This document shows, one piece after another, positions 8,727-18,945 of a stretch of 34,396 bases of DNA. A program made the translations under genes and the position numbers. Source of the DNA: a virus. Location: the IMG/VR virus record IMGVR_UViG_3300025647_000126, positions 1 to 34,396 of that record; one strand, given 5' to 3'. How positions within the stretch are numbered: position 1 is the stretch's first letter; the number at the start of each line of letters is the position of its first letter. The notes beneath the pieces were generated by a model. It was not told the DNA's origin. It searched no databases and saw only the letters and a program-made list of their open reading frames with translations.

Positions 8727-10704
8727 TTGGTCTACCAAGGTAATCACTGTTGAGCAGAACACTCCGGGGGTTGTTTCCTTCATAGGTGGCTCTGTCTACG
8801 AGTTAGACACCTTTGCTTTCCGTCTTGCTCTGAAGGACTTGGAGGATTCAGAGGTAGGCATGTCTATGCCAGATACTCATAGGCATAATACTCAGGTGTT
8901 GCTTGGTGGTATCTACTACGCTCGTACCATCGAAATCATCAACGGTTACACCATCACATTTGAAGAAACTGGAAGTCCTTATGTGGTCAATCTTGTTGGC
9001 TCTAACAATAATATCCTTGATGTTACTAACTTGGGAACTGTTCAGATAAGGTCGAACAACTCCGCAGGGCTTATTAACGTAAAAGAGTTGCAGCACGGTA
9101 TCTTTGGCGAAGAAGTCCATCTGGATCAAAACGGTGGTACGCCCGGAACTGTGTACCCTGCCGGTACGCCCCTTCAGCCAGTTAATAACGTGCCCGATGC
9201 TATGACCATCGCTGCTGTTCGTGGCTTTACCAGAATCCACGTTATCGGCAACCTTACCCTAGATACCGGAGATAATATCGAGGGTATGATCCTGATGGGC
9301 GAGAACGCCACCAATACTCAAATTACCGTAAACTCAGGAGCAGACACACAAGGTTGTGAGATTCAGGAAGCCAGTGTCACAGGTAATCTGGACGGTGGCA
9401 CGATCCTTCGTAACTGCGTAATCGACAACCTGAACTACATTAACGGGTTTGTGTACAGTTGTATGATAAACCCCGGCACTATTGCGCTTGGCGGGTCTGA
9501 TACCGCTCATTTCCTAGACTGCTACTCCGGTGTTCCGGGGGTCGGAACTCCTACCATCGATTGTGACGGTATAGGCATCCAAGCTACTCCATTGGCTATA
9601 CGCGGGTACAATGGTGGCATCAAATTGATAGATATGACAGGTGGCCAAGCTACTTCCATTGACTTGGCATCAGGTCAGGTAATCATAGACTCTACCTGTG
9701 TATCGGGAACTGTTGTTGTACGTGGGGATGGGAAAGTCATTGACGAGAATGGAACATATCTTAATTCTGGTGTTATCAACGGCGGCCTTACTCTTGTTAA
9801 TGAGACTACTTCCGGTGACGTAGTAACTACCGCTGTAGCCAAAGCTGTGTGGGATACGAACCCTGCAAGTCACATTGCAGAAGGCACAATGGGGCATCTG
9901 CTCAACTATCTGGACTACATGGAGAAAGTTGTCTACTGTGACCCAGAAGCACTGGTTAACGGCGAAGGTAGTCAGGAAAAACCGTTTAACAATATCACCG
10001 ATGCCATAGATTTTGCTGAAGCGCACAATGTAACCACTTTGATAGTGACTTCAGATATTGCGATTGATCGTAATGTAAAGAATCTGAAAGTGGTAGGTGT
10101 AGGTGTTCCAGAAGTGGATACAGTAGGTTATGACTTGAAGAACTCAGAGTTCCACAGAGTTCAGTTCAAGGGACTTTATTCTGAGTCGGTTATTGTACAA
10201 GAGTCTGTACTTACCAATGGTGCGTATCTGAACGGCTTTTTTGAGAACTGTGCTGTGGCAGGTAACGTAGCTACGGTAGCTAGCTCGATCACCTACATGA
10301 AGAATTGCGCCAGTTCGATGCCAAACGGCTTTACGCCTGCTATCAGCATAGGTGCTGACTCAGTTCTTAATGTTGCGGAGTGGTATGGAAAGCTCAGTAT
10401 TGTGGGGTGCTCTACCGCTAATTCTAGCGTTATTATCAACCTCAGTAGTGGTAGCGTTACTCTGGACGCAACTTGTATTTCTGGAACGATTCTCATTACT
10501 GGTGTTGGTAGTGTTACTGACTATAGCCTTGGGGCTACTGTTATCAATAATGCAGTAGATCCTGCTACGACCGGAGCTACTCCTTCTGATATTGCTGATG
10601 CTGTCTGGGACGAGGCTATTGCCGATCATGCGACTCCCGGATCGTTTGGTCATTATGTAGGCAAGAAGCTGCTCTCTGTAGCTAAATTTATAGGACTAAA
10701 ATAA
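8710..10704 (+). CDS. Tail-fibre/tailspike protein with tandem duplicated beta-helix unit
   Basis: I chose the ATG at 8710 (664 residues), which has GGGGAAG about nine bases upstream; a GTG at 8689 would add seven residues. The N-terminal ~100 residues contain IINGYTIT, matching the 4988-6838 protein. Two related units follow. Each has a 'P...V/I...DA...A....T.I.V' segment, later a C(V/I)SGT strand within a GxV..D context (near residues 330 and 590), and an AVWD...H...G..GH segment (near residues 379 and 635). The AVWD segment is widespread in phage tail proteins. The C-terminus (KKLLSVAKFIGLK) is helical. The central units look like beta-helix. The protein is probably a virion receptor-binding or spike component; no catalytic residues can be assigned. 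Confidence 0.72.
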   Translation: MAILIDWSTKVITVEQNTPGVVSFIGGSVYELDTFAFRLALKDLEDSEVGMSMPDTHRHNTQVLLGGIYYARTIEIINGYTITFEETGSPYVVNLVGSNNNILDVTNLGTVQIRSNNSAGLINVKELQHGIFGEEVHLDQNGGTPGTVYPAGTPLQPVNNVPDAMTIAAVRGFTRIHVIGNLTLDTGDNIEGMILMGENATNTQITVNSGADTQGCEIQEASVTGNLDGGTILRNCVIDNLNYINGFVYSCMINPGTIALGGSDTAHFLDCYSGVPGVGTPTIDCDGIGIQATPLAIRGYNGGIKLIDMTGGQATSIDLASGQVIIDSTCVSGTVVVRGDGKVIDENGTYLNSGVINGGLTLVNETTSGDVVTTAVAKAVWDTNPASHIAEGTMGHLLNYLDYMEKVVYCDPEALVNGEGSQEKPFNNITDAIDFAEAHNVTTLIVTSDIAIDRNVKNLKVVGVGVPEVDTVGYDLKNSEFHRVQFKGLYSESVIVQESVLTNGAYLNGFFENCAVAGNVATVASSITYMKNCASSMPNGFTPAISIGADSVLNVAEWYGKLSIVGCSTANSSVIINLSSGSVTLDATCISGTILITGVGSVTDYSLGATVINNAVDPATTGATPSDIADAVWDEAIADHATPGSFGHYVGKKLLSVAKFIGLK

Positions 10705-11063
10705 TGGGCTGTGCTGTAAAACAACCGCTAGAAATAGAACAAGGGGCAACCTTCAAGTTCAAGATTAACTGGTTTCAGGATGATGAGATCACACCTGTCG
10801 ACCTGACTAACTACACTGCCCGTATGCAAGTACGCTCGGAAGTGACTTCGACAACCGTTTTGTTGGAGTTGACCACTGAAAATGGGCGTATCACAATGAA
10901 CGGCGCATCAGGTGTAATCGACCTGTATGTGTCCGCTACAGATACCGCTGCTTTGACTTTCACGGCAGGGGTTTATGATTTAGAATTGGTAGATGGATCA
11001 AACAGCGATGTCTACCGTCTCATGTACGGTTTAATTGAAGTTTCACCGGAAGTAACTCGATAG
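10704..11063 (+). CDS. Small tail-fibre adaptor protein, paralogue 2
   Basis: This 119-residue protein is coupled by TAATG to the fibre gene upstream. It repeats the signature of the 3835-4206 product: IEQGATF, PVDLTNYTARMQVRSE, VYDLELVDGS and terminal VSPEVTR. The hydrophobic pattern and length also match, so this is a paralogue. The Cys and basic residues at the N-terminus (MGCAVKQ) are the main difference; the Cys is not preceded by a signal peptide. It probably docks a fibre in the tail or baseplate, as inferred for paralogue 1. Confidence 0.75.
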   Translation: MGCAVKQPLEIEQGATFKFKINWFQDDEITPVDLTNYTARMQVRSEVTSTTVLLELTTENGRITMNGASGVIDLYVSATDTAALTFTAGVYDLELVDGSNSDVYRLMYGLIEVSPEVTR

Positions 11064-11076
11064 GAGAGTAAAACAA

Positions 11077-11487
11077 ATGGCTGCATTAAGTGATTTTTTA
11101 GAATTAGAGCTGTTGGATCATATTCTGCGTAATGAAACGTGGACTCCCCCAACATCGGTGTGGATTGCGTTGTTCACTGCCGATAATGGTCTGGAAACTA
11201 ACGTACAGACAAGCGAAGTATCTGGTGGCTCGTATGCTCGTTTGGAAGTAGGTGGATCATCAGGACGCAGTTTTACTGTAGCGGCTGCGGGTGCGACTAC
11301 TAGCAATGAGGATTGGATTTTTCCAACTGCTACCGCTGATTGGGGCACAATTACTCACTGTGCGGTGATGTCCGCTTCCTCCGCAGGTCAGGTGTTGATC
11401 CACGGCTCATTGACTGCCCAGAAAACCGTTAATAACGGAGATACCTTCAAGTTCTCCGTTGGTGATTTCGACGTTACGATGGCGTAA
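11077..11487 (+). CDS. Conserved phage tail/structural protein (LLDHILR...WIALFT type)
   Basis: This 136-residue protein starts after a good ribosome site (TAGGAGAG). Its pattern is one I recognise as a widespread phage structural family: an N-terminal helix with LELLDHIL, a WIALFTADNG strand, SGGSYAR, then a Trp-Gly-Thr turn (ADWGTITHCAVM) and a C-terminal GDTFKFSVGDFDVTM segment. Members sit among tail-fibre genes and are usually annotated only as phage structural or tail fibre protein. Here it is directly between the second adaptor paralogue and the next small tail gene. The family match is from memory, not a database search. Confidence 0.7.
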   Translation: MAALSDFLELELLDHILRNETWTPPTSVWIALFTADNGLETNVQTSEVSGGSYARLEVGGSSGRSFTVAAAGATTSNEDWIFPTATADWGTITHCAVMSASSAGQVLIHGSLTAQKTVNNGDTFKFSVGDFDVTMA

Positions 11488-11819
11488 TGAAAATCCTTGG
11501 ATGGAAAGCGTGGTACACACAGAACAGGGTATATTCTTCTGCTAAGATAGCGTGGGAGGATTTACCCAAAAAGGGTGTACTGTTTGTCGTAGTATTTTAC
11601 GCTACTGGAAGTCGTGAAATACTTAATGGCGTACGTCGCTACTTCCAAGCTACTGGTAGCTCTGGTAATAAATTTATCAAAGGCAGTCTGTGGCGGCAGA
11701 AGACACTCCTCGATACGTATGAAACCTCTGATGCCGAAATAAAAGAAGGTGTCTGGGACGACGACGAGACCGTTGCGCGGATTGCTAAGGAAGCAAGTGA
11801 AGCGCAATGGCATGGGTAG
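11487..11819 (+). CDS. Conserved small phage protein (LGWKAWYTQNRVYSS type)
   Basis: This 110-residue protein is coupled by TAATG to the preceding gene. The N-terminus (LGWKAWYTQNRVYSSA, then WEDLPKKGVLFVVVFY) resembles small proteins commonly found in phage tail-fibre regions. A beta-rich first half is followed by a charged helix (residues ~75-110). No catalytic motif is seen. It overlaps the next gene by 13 bases. Function unknown; context suggests a tail accessory protein. Confidence 0.65.
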   Translation: MKILGWKAWYTQNRVYSSAKIAWEDLPKKGVLFVVVFYATGSREILNGVRRYFQATGSSGNKFIKGSLWRQKTLLDTYETSDAEIKEGVWDDDETVARIAKEASEAQWHG

Positions 11820-12814
11820 GAACAGATTTTGCGGTTCCGCAAGGGTTTAATGCGGATTACACTAACGCTACTACTTGGGATCAGACAGGGTCATCCTATA
11901 ATTTTGCTGGAGGTTATTCTGGCTTAGCCGGAACAGATCCTACTTTACTTCATACCGCGTACGCATCAGATTACACTACAATAACGTCGCCACAAACACA
12001 TTCTGCCACAGTAGAGGTAGTAAAGAGCGGGTCTAATGTCGCATGTTATGCTTTGATATTACCTGTGCCTTCGAAAACTCCTTGGGTTTCTCTACAAGCT
12101 GTTAATAATAATACAGAAGATGTTTTCCTAACGCATGGCGGATGTAGTTTTTTCACTACTACATATAACGCGAACATTCAGCCACGTTATATATTGAGTG
12201 TATTTGATAGTACGCTGTCTACCTATAAAGGTACGTTGCGTGATACTAGCCCCGGTACTGTTATGCAAACAGGAGAGTATCAATGGACATGGTCTAATGT
12301 ACTTACTGCTTCTCAATATTCGGCATTTAGTATCACACCTACGGATAAGCTCGTAGTTTTTGTGTCAGTTAATAACCTCGCAGCGCACTCCGCATCTATT
12401 TTTGGGATGTACATAGGGCCAAATGGAAACTTATGGCAACACCTACAACAAAACTGTAATTTTTATTCTGATGCGGCTTTTCTTTATACTATACCTGCAC
12501 AAAATAGCATTAATTATATCGGGGCTGGACTTACTCCAACAGCAACGTTGATAGAAGCAGCAGGAAGTCAGTATAAGCTTGTTAGTTCTGCTAATTTTGT
12601 AGATAACGCAACTTTAGCCGCAGCGGGTGTAACTGTTTTAAGAAACGGATCTAATCCGGCTCGTGGTGCGGGATTAACTACTATGGATATTTGGGAAGTA
12701 GCCCACGAATATAATTTATCAGAACATCAGAACGGTCGGTTAGTTTCCCCTTCTAGCTTGTCTCCACGTACTCCTACTCGCCGTAGGCTTTACCTTACTT
12801 ATAACGGAACATAA
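11807..12814 (+). CDS. Hypothetical tail-module protein
   Basis: This 335-residue protein begins inside the end of the previous gene; AAGGAAG lies roughly a dozen bases upstream of the ATG. It is rich in Thr, Ser, Asn and aromatic residues, with many short beta-strand candidates, and has no recognisable enzymatic motif. Base composition from here into the next gene is more AT-rich than in the fibre genes before it. It lies immediately ahead of the 2042-residue tail protein and may be a companion or attachment subunit. The family is not recognised. Confidence 0.62.
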   Translation: MAWVGTDFAVPQGFNADYTNATTWDQTGSSYNFAGGYSGLAGTDPTLLHTAYASDYTTITSPQTHSATVEVVKSGSNVACYALILPVPSKTPWVSLQAVNNNTEDVFLTHGGCSFFTTTYNANIQPRYILSVFDSTLSTYKGTLRDTSPGTVMQTGEYQWTWSNVLTASQYSAFSITPTDKLVVFVSVNNLAAHSASIFGMYIGPNGNLWQHLQQNCNFYSDAAFLYTIPAQNSINYIGAGLTPTATLIEAAGSQYKLVSSANFVDNATLAAAGVTVLRNGSNPARGAGLTTMDIWEVAHEYNLSEHQNGRLVSPSSLSPRTPTRRRLYLTYNGT

Positions 12815-12816
12815 CT

Positions 12817-15800
12817 ATGGCTAATTGGGATTCTTATTATTCTACTTATGCAATTTTACAAGTAGGTGCAAATACCTTCGGTAAAAACTCAGTTAAAATA
12901 GTAACAAAGTTAAATGTTTATTCGACTTTAACTACTGGGCCTACGTTATATAAAGACTCAGAGAACTGGATTACGTTTAGGCCTTATGTATATTCGAGCA
13001 GAATACGAGTGCAGGTCTACTGGTGTGTCAATGGCACTATGATCTTTACCTCGTATATAGAGCCCCAAGGAACTTCTGCTTTTACTTCTAATTTGCACTA
13101 TATAAGTGCTGGACAGTTCGGGTTAGAGCTTGTTATTGAGTTTGATCTAGAAGCTAAAACTATTGACTTTACTTATAGGTGTATTGATTCTGAAACAGGG
13201 TTTGGGTTATTTTCTGGCACACCTAGAGATATGTCGGCCTATGTGCCAGAATCTTTTACTTTTGCAGAACATTATACGGGCATAATGGCCCCCGATACCA
13301 CTTATACGTTAAACTCGTATGGCTGGACTTACACAGAACCGTTGCGATCAACTTCTGAAAGTTATCGTTCTCATAGAGACTGGTATGAAAACATAGAGTT
13401 TTACGGTAAAGGTGATCCTACTATTATAGGGGCTACGCAACTTGATTGCGAAAGCTCCCTTACCTGCGCTCCTTTTGGTGTAGATATATCTGGCGCAATT
13501 ACTATAAGTACTCTTGACGATGCTCTTTTACAAGCGACAGGTGACTACAATAACACGTTAGAATATCTCGAAATCACTCACGCATCGGTTGTCGAGATCA
13601 CAAGTAATCCATTTTTATCTATTACAGAAGCGCCTATAACAGGCGCTACAGATCAAAATATTTATCCCATAGAAGCAAATAAAAACTATGCTGTTAAGTT
13701 TGTAGTCTCCAATCCGGGTACAAATACGCAAACGTATCCAAACTTAGCTATGCAGTTAAAAGCTGTACGCGAAAATAGCGGTGTATTCACTCCTATATCC
13801 TTATCTACATGGAGCGATGGACAGGATAACTTAGTTTCTTCATTAAACGGATACGGTTATACAGGATCGTATTTTTACAGGCTTCCGTCATCTAATTATA
13901 ACGACATAGAAGCTAGGTTGATTTTTCTCGCTAAGCGAGACGGGGCTCAAAGCGTAGTAGACGTTGATGCTGATCATGTTATAGCTCGTATTGGACTTCA
14001 TTTTGTTTTATGGAACAAAACTACTGAAACCTACTTAGGGGCAATACAGCTAAAGTTTTGTAATCCTAATAACCCATCAGCAGGAGACCCTGCACATGCA
14101 GGTATAAATCTTTTACCTAATGGTGACTGGGTAGCCGCTGCTACCTTTGCTACAGGTGAATTAGAGTTTTACACATTTACGACCGCTAACCTAATGACTG
14201 GTTTTGGGTATATATCGACTCCGGGATACAGGGCTGATTGCGACGTTACTGGTACTGTTAATAATATCGGAGGAACCCGTGTAAACATAGATAGTGGGCT
14301 GCCCGGTACGAGTACATATATACGGCTTGTAATTGGATTTAATAATGGAAGTTACATTGTCGCATTTAAGGAAGATGTGAATGTCGATGTTGTTTGGATT
14401 TCTGATGATTATGGATCATCTTGGAGTACTACGACAGGGGGTACTTTTGAAACAGCATGTATTTTGGGTTCTACTGACACTGAAGGTAAGCAGGATGGAG
14501 TTTTTGTAGAGGATGAAAGCGGCAATCAATACTATGCTTTTGGTTGTCCTAATGATAGTACTTGGTACTTCATTAAAGACGATTTTACAGCTACATCTAA
14601 ATATGTACCTTCTGCGGGATTTATTCTTTATAAAAACAAGGCGAAATCTACTGCAACCGCTATTGCAGGAATAACGCTTTATGCTTCTATACATAAAACC
14701 GTTATTACATATAATGATGTAACTTTTCCTGAAGGTACTTCAATCCCTATTGTTTTATTTGGAGCGCATCACGAGGTTGCTACTGACAATCAAGGGGTAT
14801 ATGACCATCAAGTACGTGTTTATAATAACGGCGGTACTGGATGGAACAAATCTACATGGAACAATTTCTCCGTAGCAAGTGTTACTTATTCTGAAGATGG
14901 CGAACTCTTAGCGATGGCTACTGTCCGTGTAGTGTCTAACACTAGCGTAAGTAATTTGTCCGCTACCCTTCGTTGGGACACTCTTAAAATTGTATCAGAA
15001 GACCTATCTAATAACGATGCGTCTGACCCAGATGTAGACAATAATATTGTATTCCGCGGTTTAGGTTCTTCCAAAAACAAACTCGTATTTTGCTGCCATC
15101 GATCTTATAGCAGTGGTGATTATCTTTGGCCGCACGCAATGGTAGTAGTAAACCCAAACAGTGAGAGTGGACGCCCAGACTTTTTTGACAGGGTCTTATT
15201 CGCAAATAAAACCAAAGGAACTGGAACGTCTCCTTTGTATGTGGAAAACTATGTAAGTGATGGTATAAATATTCCTGTATATCGCCCTATGGACCCAATT
15301 GCTCCGGGCGAAGAAGTAGAATTAACGTACATTATTCATTGTCATGAAGATGTTGCTGGGTCGATTATACATTTTTATTTAGATAATCATTCTTTACTTG
15401 GTTTTGTGGCTAATAACTACCGAACGACAAATCTTATACCTCTCGATTGCGGTACTGATGCAAACGGTTACTTAACTTCAGATTCTAATAATGCAATCGT
15501 GTGGAACACACAATATCATCAAGATGATGTTGGGTATCCGTTAATCTGGTCCGCAGATTATATACAACCGTATTCCGGGGCTTCTTATGGATCATTTGCA
15601 TGGCTTACGAGTAGTGTTACTAACGGTTTAACCCGTGAAGCAGGATGGTATGCAGAACCTACATTTAATAATGTTCCGTACGTAAGTCCCGTAATAGGAT
15701 TAACGTTGTCGGATTACGTGTATCTTGACGCGGCAAACCAAATGTATAGTGGTGACATTGTATGGAAAATTGACGGTGTTAATAATAAAACCAATTTACG

Positions 15801-18800
15801 CCCAATGTACCAATACAAATGGAACCAAGTAGGTACTACAAACTATTCATATCCTTACGTTGACTTGCTTCCATTACGAAATAATTCAGGAACAAATACT
15901 TCAGTACAGTATGGGTTTTTTATAAGGTACTACCTTACTAGAGCGTTTGGATCTAAACCGCCTGAAGTTCATGTTTATCACTCTGGTGTACACTCAACAC
16001 TGAGAACAACTACCAATATTTTTGATTGGGATCGTTCTTATCAGGTGTCCGTAGCTAGTGGCGGGTTTACTCATGTACGAATGAACGGACAGTCCGCATT
16101 GTCCGCAACTGGTTCAACTAACGTACTAACCGGAGTATTAGGCGCTACACAATTAGATTGCATAACTGAAATTTCTCCGACTGGTGATTTTTTTGGAAAT
16201 GAAGTCTTAGGAGCATTTAACCGTGGCGGTACTTGCGGAATTTCGCCTAATGCGACTCAGTGGTTTTTATTAAAAGCGGAAACTAACTTGGGCGGCGTAT
16301 GCTCTATTACTAATGCAAACGCAGTAATCAATCAGGTCTTTATTGATGTAATCGCTTACCGTGTGCGTAATGATGATGGCGACGAGTCCACAGCTACGTG
16401 GGCTGCTCCGCTTAATACTATGCCCACGCTCTTACCTAATACAACGTATCGTATTCGGTTTGCTATCAAGAATACTGACCCTGTAAATAACCGTTATCTG
16501 GCTCCAATATGGCTTGATTACGCGATTAATAGTCCTGATGGAAAAGTAGGATTTATGCCTGCTGGATTGCAGCATCACGCTGTATATGCCCCGGCTTATC
16601 AGTATGATTTTGTCCGTACTGTGGCGATGAATACCCAAGGACTAGATAGTACCAAGGTAGCGCTTATCACAACATGGTATAAATATATAGATAGCGGCCT
16701 TAGTGTTATCGGGGGTACATACGACGGAACGGATAACGATCATTTCTTCTTTGCACGATCTCTAGATAACTGCGTTACGTTTGATAAATCGCACGATGCG
16801 GGTGGGTCAAATACGCATAACTGGATGAAGTCTTTTATAGGTGCAAAAAATTGGGAAACGGACGATGCAAAAGTTGCCGAAGTAACTAACGGCGACGGTG
16901 CTACATTCATCTCTGGTTTAAAAACTACAGATAATTTTGCTACGACTACTGCTTCTAGTGGTGTTTGGTGGCACGCGTCCCCTATATATCTCCCTCTTTT
17001 TGGGTACTGTTGGGGGCAAGTAGCCTATCATGATCCAACCAATGTAACCGGCGAGAAATACATGGCATGGGCATGTACTTTCGGAAGTGGTTCCACTGGG
17101 TCGGACGTATTTCCCGCAACAGGCCTTCAGGGTTCTCCAACGGCGTATATAGATGACACTGGCAGGGTTCCATACATAGTTAAAAATACTTATGTAAGCG
17201 GTACTGACCAAAAGGCTTATACGGAAGTATCAGGCGCGAGTATTCGTCTAGTAAAAGACCATGTTATTCTAATGAGTACCGACTCTTCTCCATACTATAC
17301 AGCTTACAGTTTGTGTGGAGCTACTCAGAATCACTTTGCTTCGTGTCCGGCAGATGGTACAGGTACTATTTCAATTTCATCTTACCTGCAAAACATGATT
17401 TATCCAAAATGTTCGTCACTTACCTATGGTGGCATAATTTTTTGGCCAAATATTGCACAGATTTGTATTCATCCATTGAACCCAGTCGATAATAGCGCAG
17501 GAATAGCCTATTATATTTCGTTCCCTAAAAGTCCGACTAATGATTGGTATAATCTAGATTGCTCTTGTTATTTCCGCGCATCTACTACTACTGGTACTTT
17601 GGACTTGGACTATGCCGGTGATACATGGGGAACGCCGAACAGAAATCGTTTTACACGCCCAGTCGATAATCATCACGACGAAACCTACGATAACTATCAA
17701 GAAGCAACCTATGTTCCATTTTATGCTCCAGATTATGCAGCAAGAGAACTTGGCGATAGGCAGTATGTTGGCGGACGCGTATTCACTAGCGGTACATTAA
17801 CGCATCCCGGACTTGGATGGCAGTGTGCAGGCGTACCTAAAATCAACGAGTACAAAGGCGATTATAACCCTACGCTTAATGAACTCCTTTATATAGAACC
17901 GGGTACAAACCCGTTTGATCTAGATGTGTATTCGTTCAAAAACTCATCTGAAATGTATCAAGACCCTACTGACGGTGACTTAGGGTTTGGGTTATTTTCA
18001 ACTACCCAACAAATATCTAGTGGAGCATTTGATGCTTCTCAAAGTTTTGTATCCACTGATACGCATGGTTTAAACGTAGGGGTTAACCTCGGTGCGGGTG
18101 ATACTATCGAAGTAGAGTTTTCTTTCAGACTAAAAGAAAATGGCCTTAACGCTACAGGCCATGACCCGATCGTTGTACAGGATGGCGATAAAATAACATT
18201 CAGGCCTTATGTTGATGGGTTTGAGCAGTATATTCTCAATTCAAGTGCATTAGCTATTTACACAATTGTTTCCCCCAAGACTACCCTTAACTGCGTAGCT
18301 TCAGTTGCCGCCACAGGTAGTATAGACGCGGGTAAATGCCAACTTGAGTGTGTCTGTACACTAACGCCAACGGCTCCACGAATTGAGGGTACTGCCACTT
18401 TGGGCTGCATAGGCTCTGTTGTCCCACATGCAAGTCTGTCGTTCTACGCCCAGATAGACCCGATGAACGGCGTATGTACTATGACAACCAAGGCGTATAT
18501 TACCCGCCTTGCCGCTACTTCACTGACTATTGAAGTAGACGCCAGTATCGACTCACTGTGCCTTGTCCCCGCAAGTACATTGCTTGAGATTACTGGTTCT
18601 GACTTGACCGCAGAGGGTAGCATTGACGTATATGCCTATGCCAAGTTACTGACGAGAGCCTATACCAATATCTTTGGACGACTGACTAAACCCGCCCAAA
18701 TCGACCTACACTGTGCCAGTTATGCTACCAATATAGGACATATCGGGTGGAAAGCTGACGTACTGGCTGAAGGCATTGACCTCAATATCTACGCCTGTAA

Positions 18801-18945
18801 GCCTGAGTTGACAATTGTTAAGGCTAAGCCGCTGAAATTGGTACAAAATGTCCCAGAAATTACCGCCAAAAAATGCTCAAATTCTGTGAAATTGTCACAA
18901 AAACAGCTAGAATTGGACATATTCGGGATGTGTAAGGCCAGTTAA
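12817..18945 (+). CDS. Giant modular tail protein with internal repeats and Asp-box-like motifs
   Basis: This 2042-residue protein is the largest in the window. It contains GATQLDC twice, at residues 205-211 and 1109-1115. Each copy is followed some 75-100 residues later by an 'xNxxYxxxFxxxN' segment (EANKNYAVKFVVSN and LPNTTYRIRFAIKN), indicating that two large parts are related. SDDYGSSW at 529-536 fits the Asp-box of sialidase-like beta-propellers, and SLDNCVTF at 1315-1322 is a weaker copy. The C-terminal ~220 residues (from ~18290) are Cys-rich strands of the type LNCVASV, LECVCTL and LGCIGSV, with higher GC than the middle. It is probably a receptor-binding or glycan-recognising tail protein. 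No complete catalytic set of a sialidase was identified, so enzymatic activity is unproven. Confidence 0.7.
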   Translation: MANWDSYYSTYAILQVGANTFGKNSVKIVTKLNVYSTLTTGPTLYKDSENWITFRPYVYSSRIRVQVYWCVNGTMIFTSYIEPQGTSAFTSNLHYISAGQFGLELVIEFDLEAKTIDFTYRCIDSETGFGLFSGTPRDMSAYVPESFTFAEHYTGIMAPDTTYTLNSYGWTYTEPLRSTSESYRSHRDWYENIEFYGKGDPTIIGATQLDCESSLTCAPFGVDISGAITISTLDDALLQATGDYNNTLEYLEITHASVVEITSNPFLSITEAPITGATDQNIYPIEANKNYAVKFVVSNPGTNTQTYPNLAMQLKAVRENSGVFTPISLSTWSDGQDNLVSSLNGYGYTGSYFYRLPSSNYNDIEARLIFLAKRDGAQSVVDVDADHVIARIGLHFVLWNKTTETYLGAIQLKFCNPNNPSAGDPAHAGINLLPNGDWVAAATFATGELEFYTFTTANLMTGFGYISTPGYRADCDVTGTVNNIGGTRVNIDSGLPGTSTYIRLVIGFNNGSYIVAFKEDVNVDVVWISDDYGSSWSTTTGGTFETACILGSTDTEGKQDGVFVEDESGNQYYAFGCPNDSTWYFIKDDFTATSKYVPSAGFILYKNKAKSTATAIAGITLYASIHKTVITYNDVTFPEGTSIPIVLFGAHHEVATDNQGVYDHQVRVYNNGGTGWNKSTWNNFSVASVTYSEDGELLAMATVRVVSNTSVSNLSATLRWDTLKIVSEDLSNNDASDPDVDNNIVFRGLGSSKNKLVFCCHRSYSSGDYLWPHAMVVVNPNSESGRPDFFDRVLFANKTKGTGTSPLYVENYVSDGINIPVYRPMDPIAPGEEVELTYIIHCHEDVAGSIIHFYLDNHSLLGFVANNYRTTNLIPLDCGTDANGYLTSDSNNAIVWNTQYHQDDVGYPLIWSADYIQPYSGASYGSFAWLTSSVTNGLTREAGWYAEPTFNNVPYVSPVIGLTLSDYVYLDAANQMYSGDIVWKIDGVNNKTNLRPMYQYKWNQVGTTNYSYPYVDLLPLRNNSGTNTSVQYGFFIRYYLTRAFGSKPPEVHVYHSGVHSTLRTTTNIFDWDRSYQVSVASGGFTHVRMNGQSALSATGSTNVLTGVLGATQLDCITEISPTGDFFGNEVLGAFNRGGTCGISPNATQWFLLKAETNLGGVCSITNANAVINQVFIDVIAYRVRNDDGDESTATWAAPLNTMPTLLPNTTYRIRFAIKNTDPVNNRYLAPIWLDYAINSPDGKVGFMPAGLQHHAVYAPAYQYDFVRTVAMNTQGLDSTKVALITTWYKYIDSGLSVIGGTYDGTDNDHFFFARSLDNCVTFDKSHDAGGSNTHNWMKSFIGAKNWETDDAKVAEVTNGDGATFISGLKTTDNFATTTASSGVWWHASPIYLPLFGYCWGQVAYHDPTNVTGEKYMAWACTFGSGSTGSDVFPATGLQGSPTAYIDDTGRVPYIVKNTYVSGTDQKAYTEVSGASIRLVKDHVILMSTDSSPYYTAYSLCGATQNHFASCPADGTGTISISSYLQNMIYPKCSSLTYGGIIFWPNIAQICIHPLNPVDNSAGIAYYISFPKSPTNDWYNLDCSCYFRASTTTGTLDLDYAGDTWGTPNRNRFTRPVDNHHDETYDNYQEATYVPFYAPDYAARELGDRQYVGGRVFTSGTLTHPGLGWQCAGVPKINEYKGDYNPTLNELLYIEPGTNPFDLDVYSFKNSSEMYQDPTDGDLGFGLFSTTQQISSGAFDASQSFVSTDTHGLNVGVNLGAGDTIEVEFSFRLKENGLNATGHDPIVVQDGDKITFRPYVDGFEQYILNSSALAIYTIVSPKTTLNCVASVAATGSIDAGKCQLECVCTLTPTAPRIEGTATLGCIGSVVPHASLSFYAQIDPMNGVCTMTTKAYITRLAATSLTIEVDASIDSLCLVPASTLLEITGSDLTAEGSIDVYAYAKLLTRAYTNIFGRLTKPAQIDLHCASYATNIGHIGWKADVLAEGIDLNIYACKPELTIVKAKPLKLVQNVPEITAKKCSNSVKLSQKQLELDIFGMCKAS

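Noticed and set aside
12817-18945. Functional sialidase assignment for the giant tail protein
   Set aside because: Only one good and one weak Asp-box are visible, and no catalytic Arg triad/Tyr/Glu set could be assigned.
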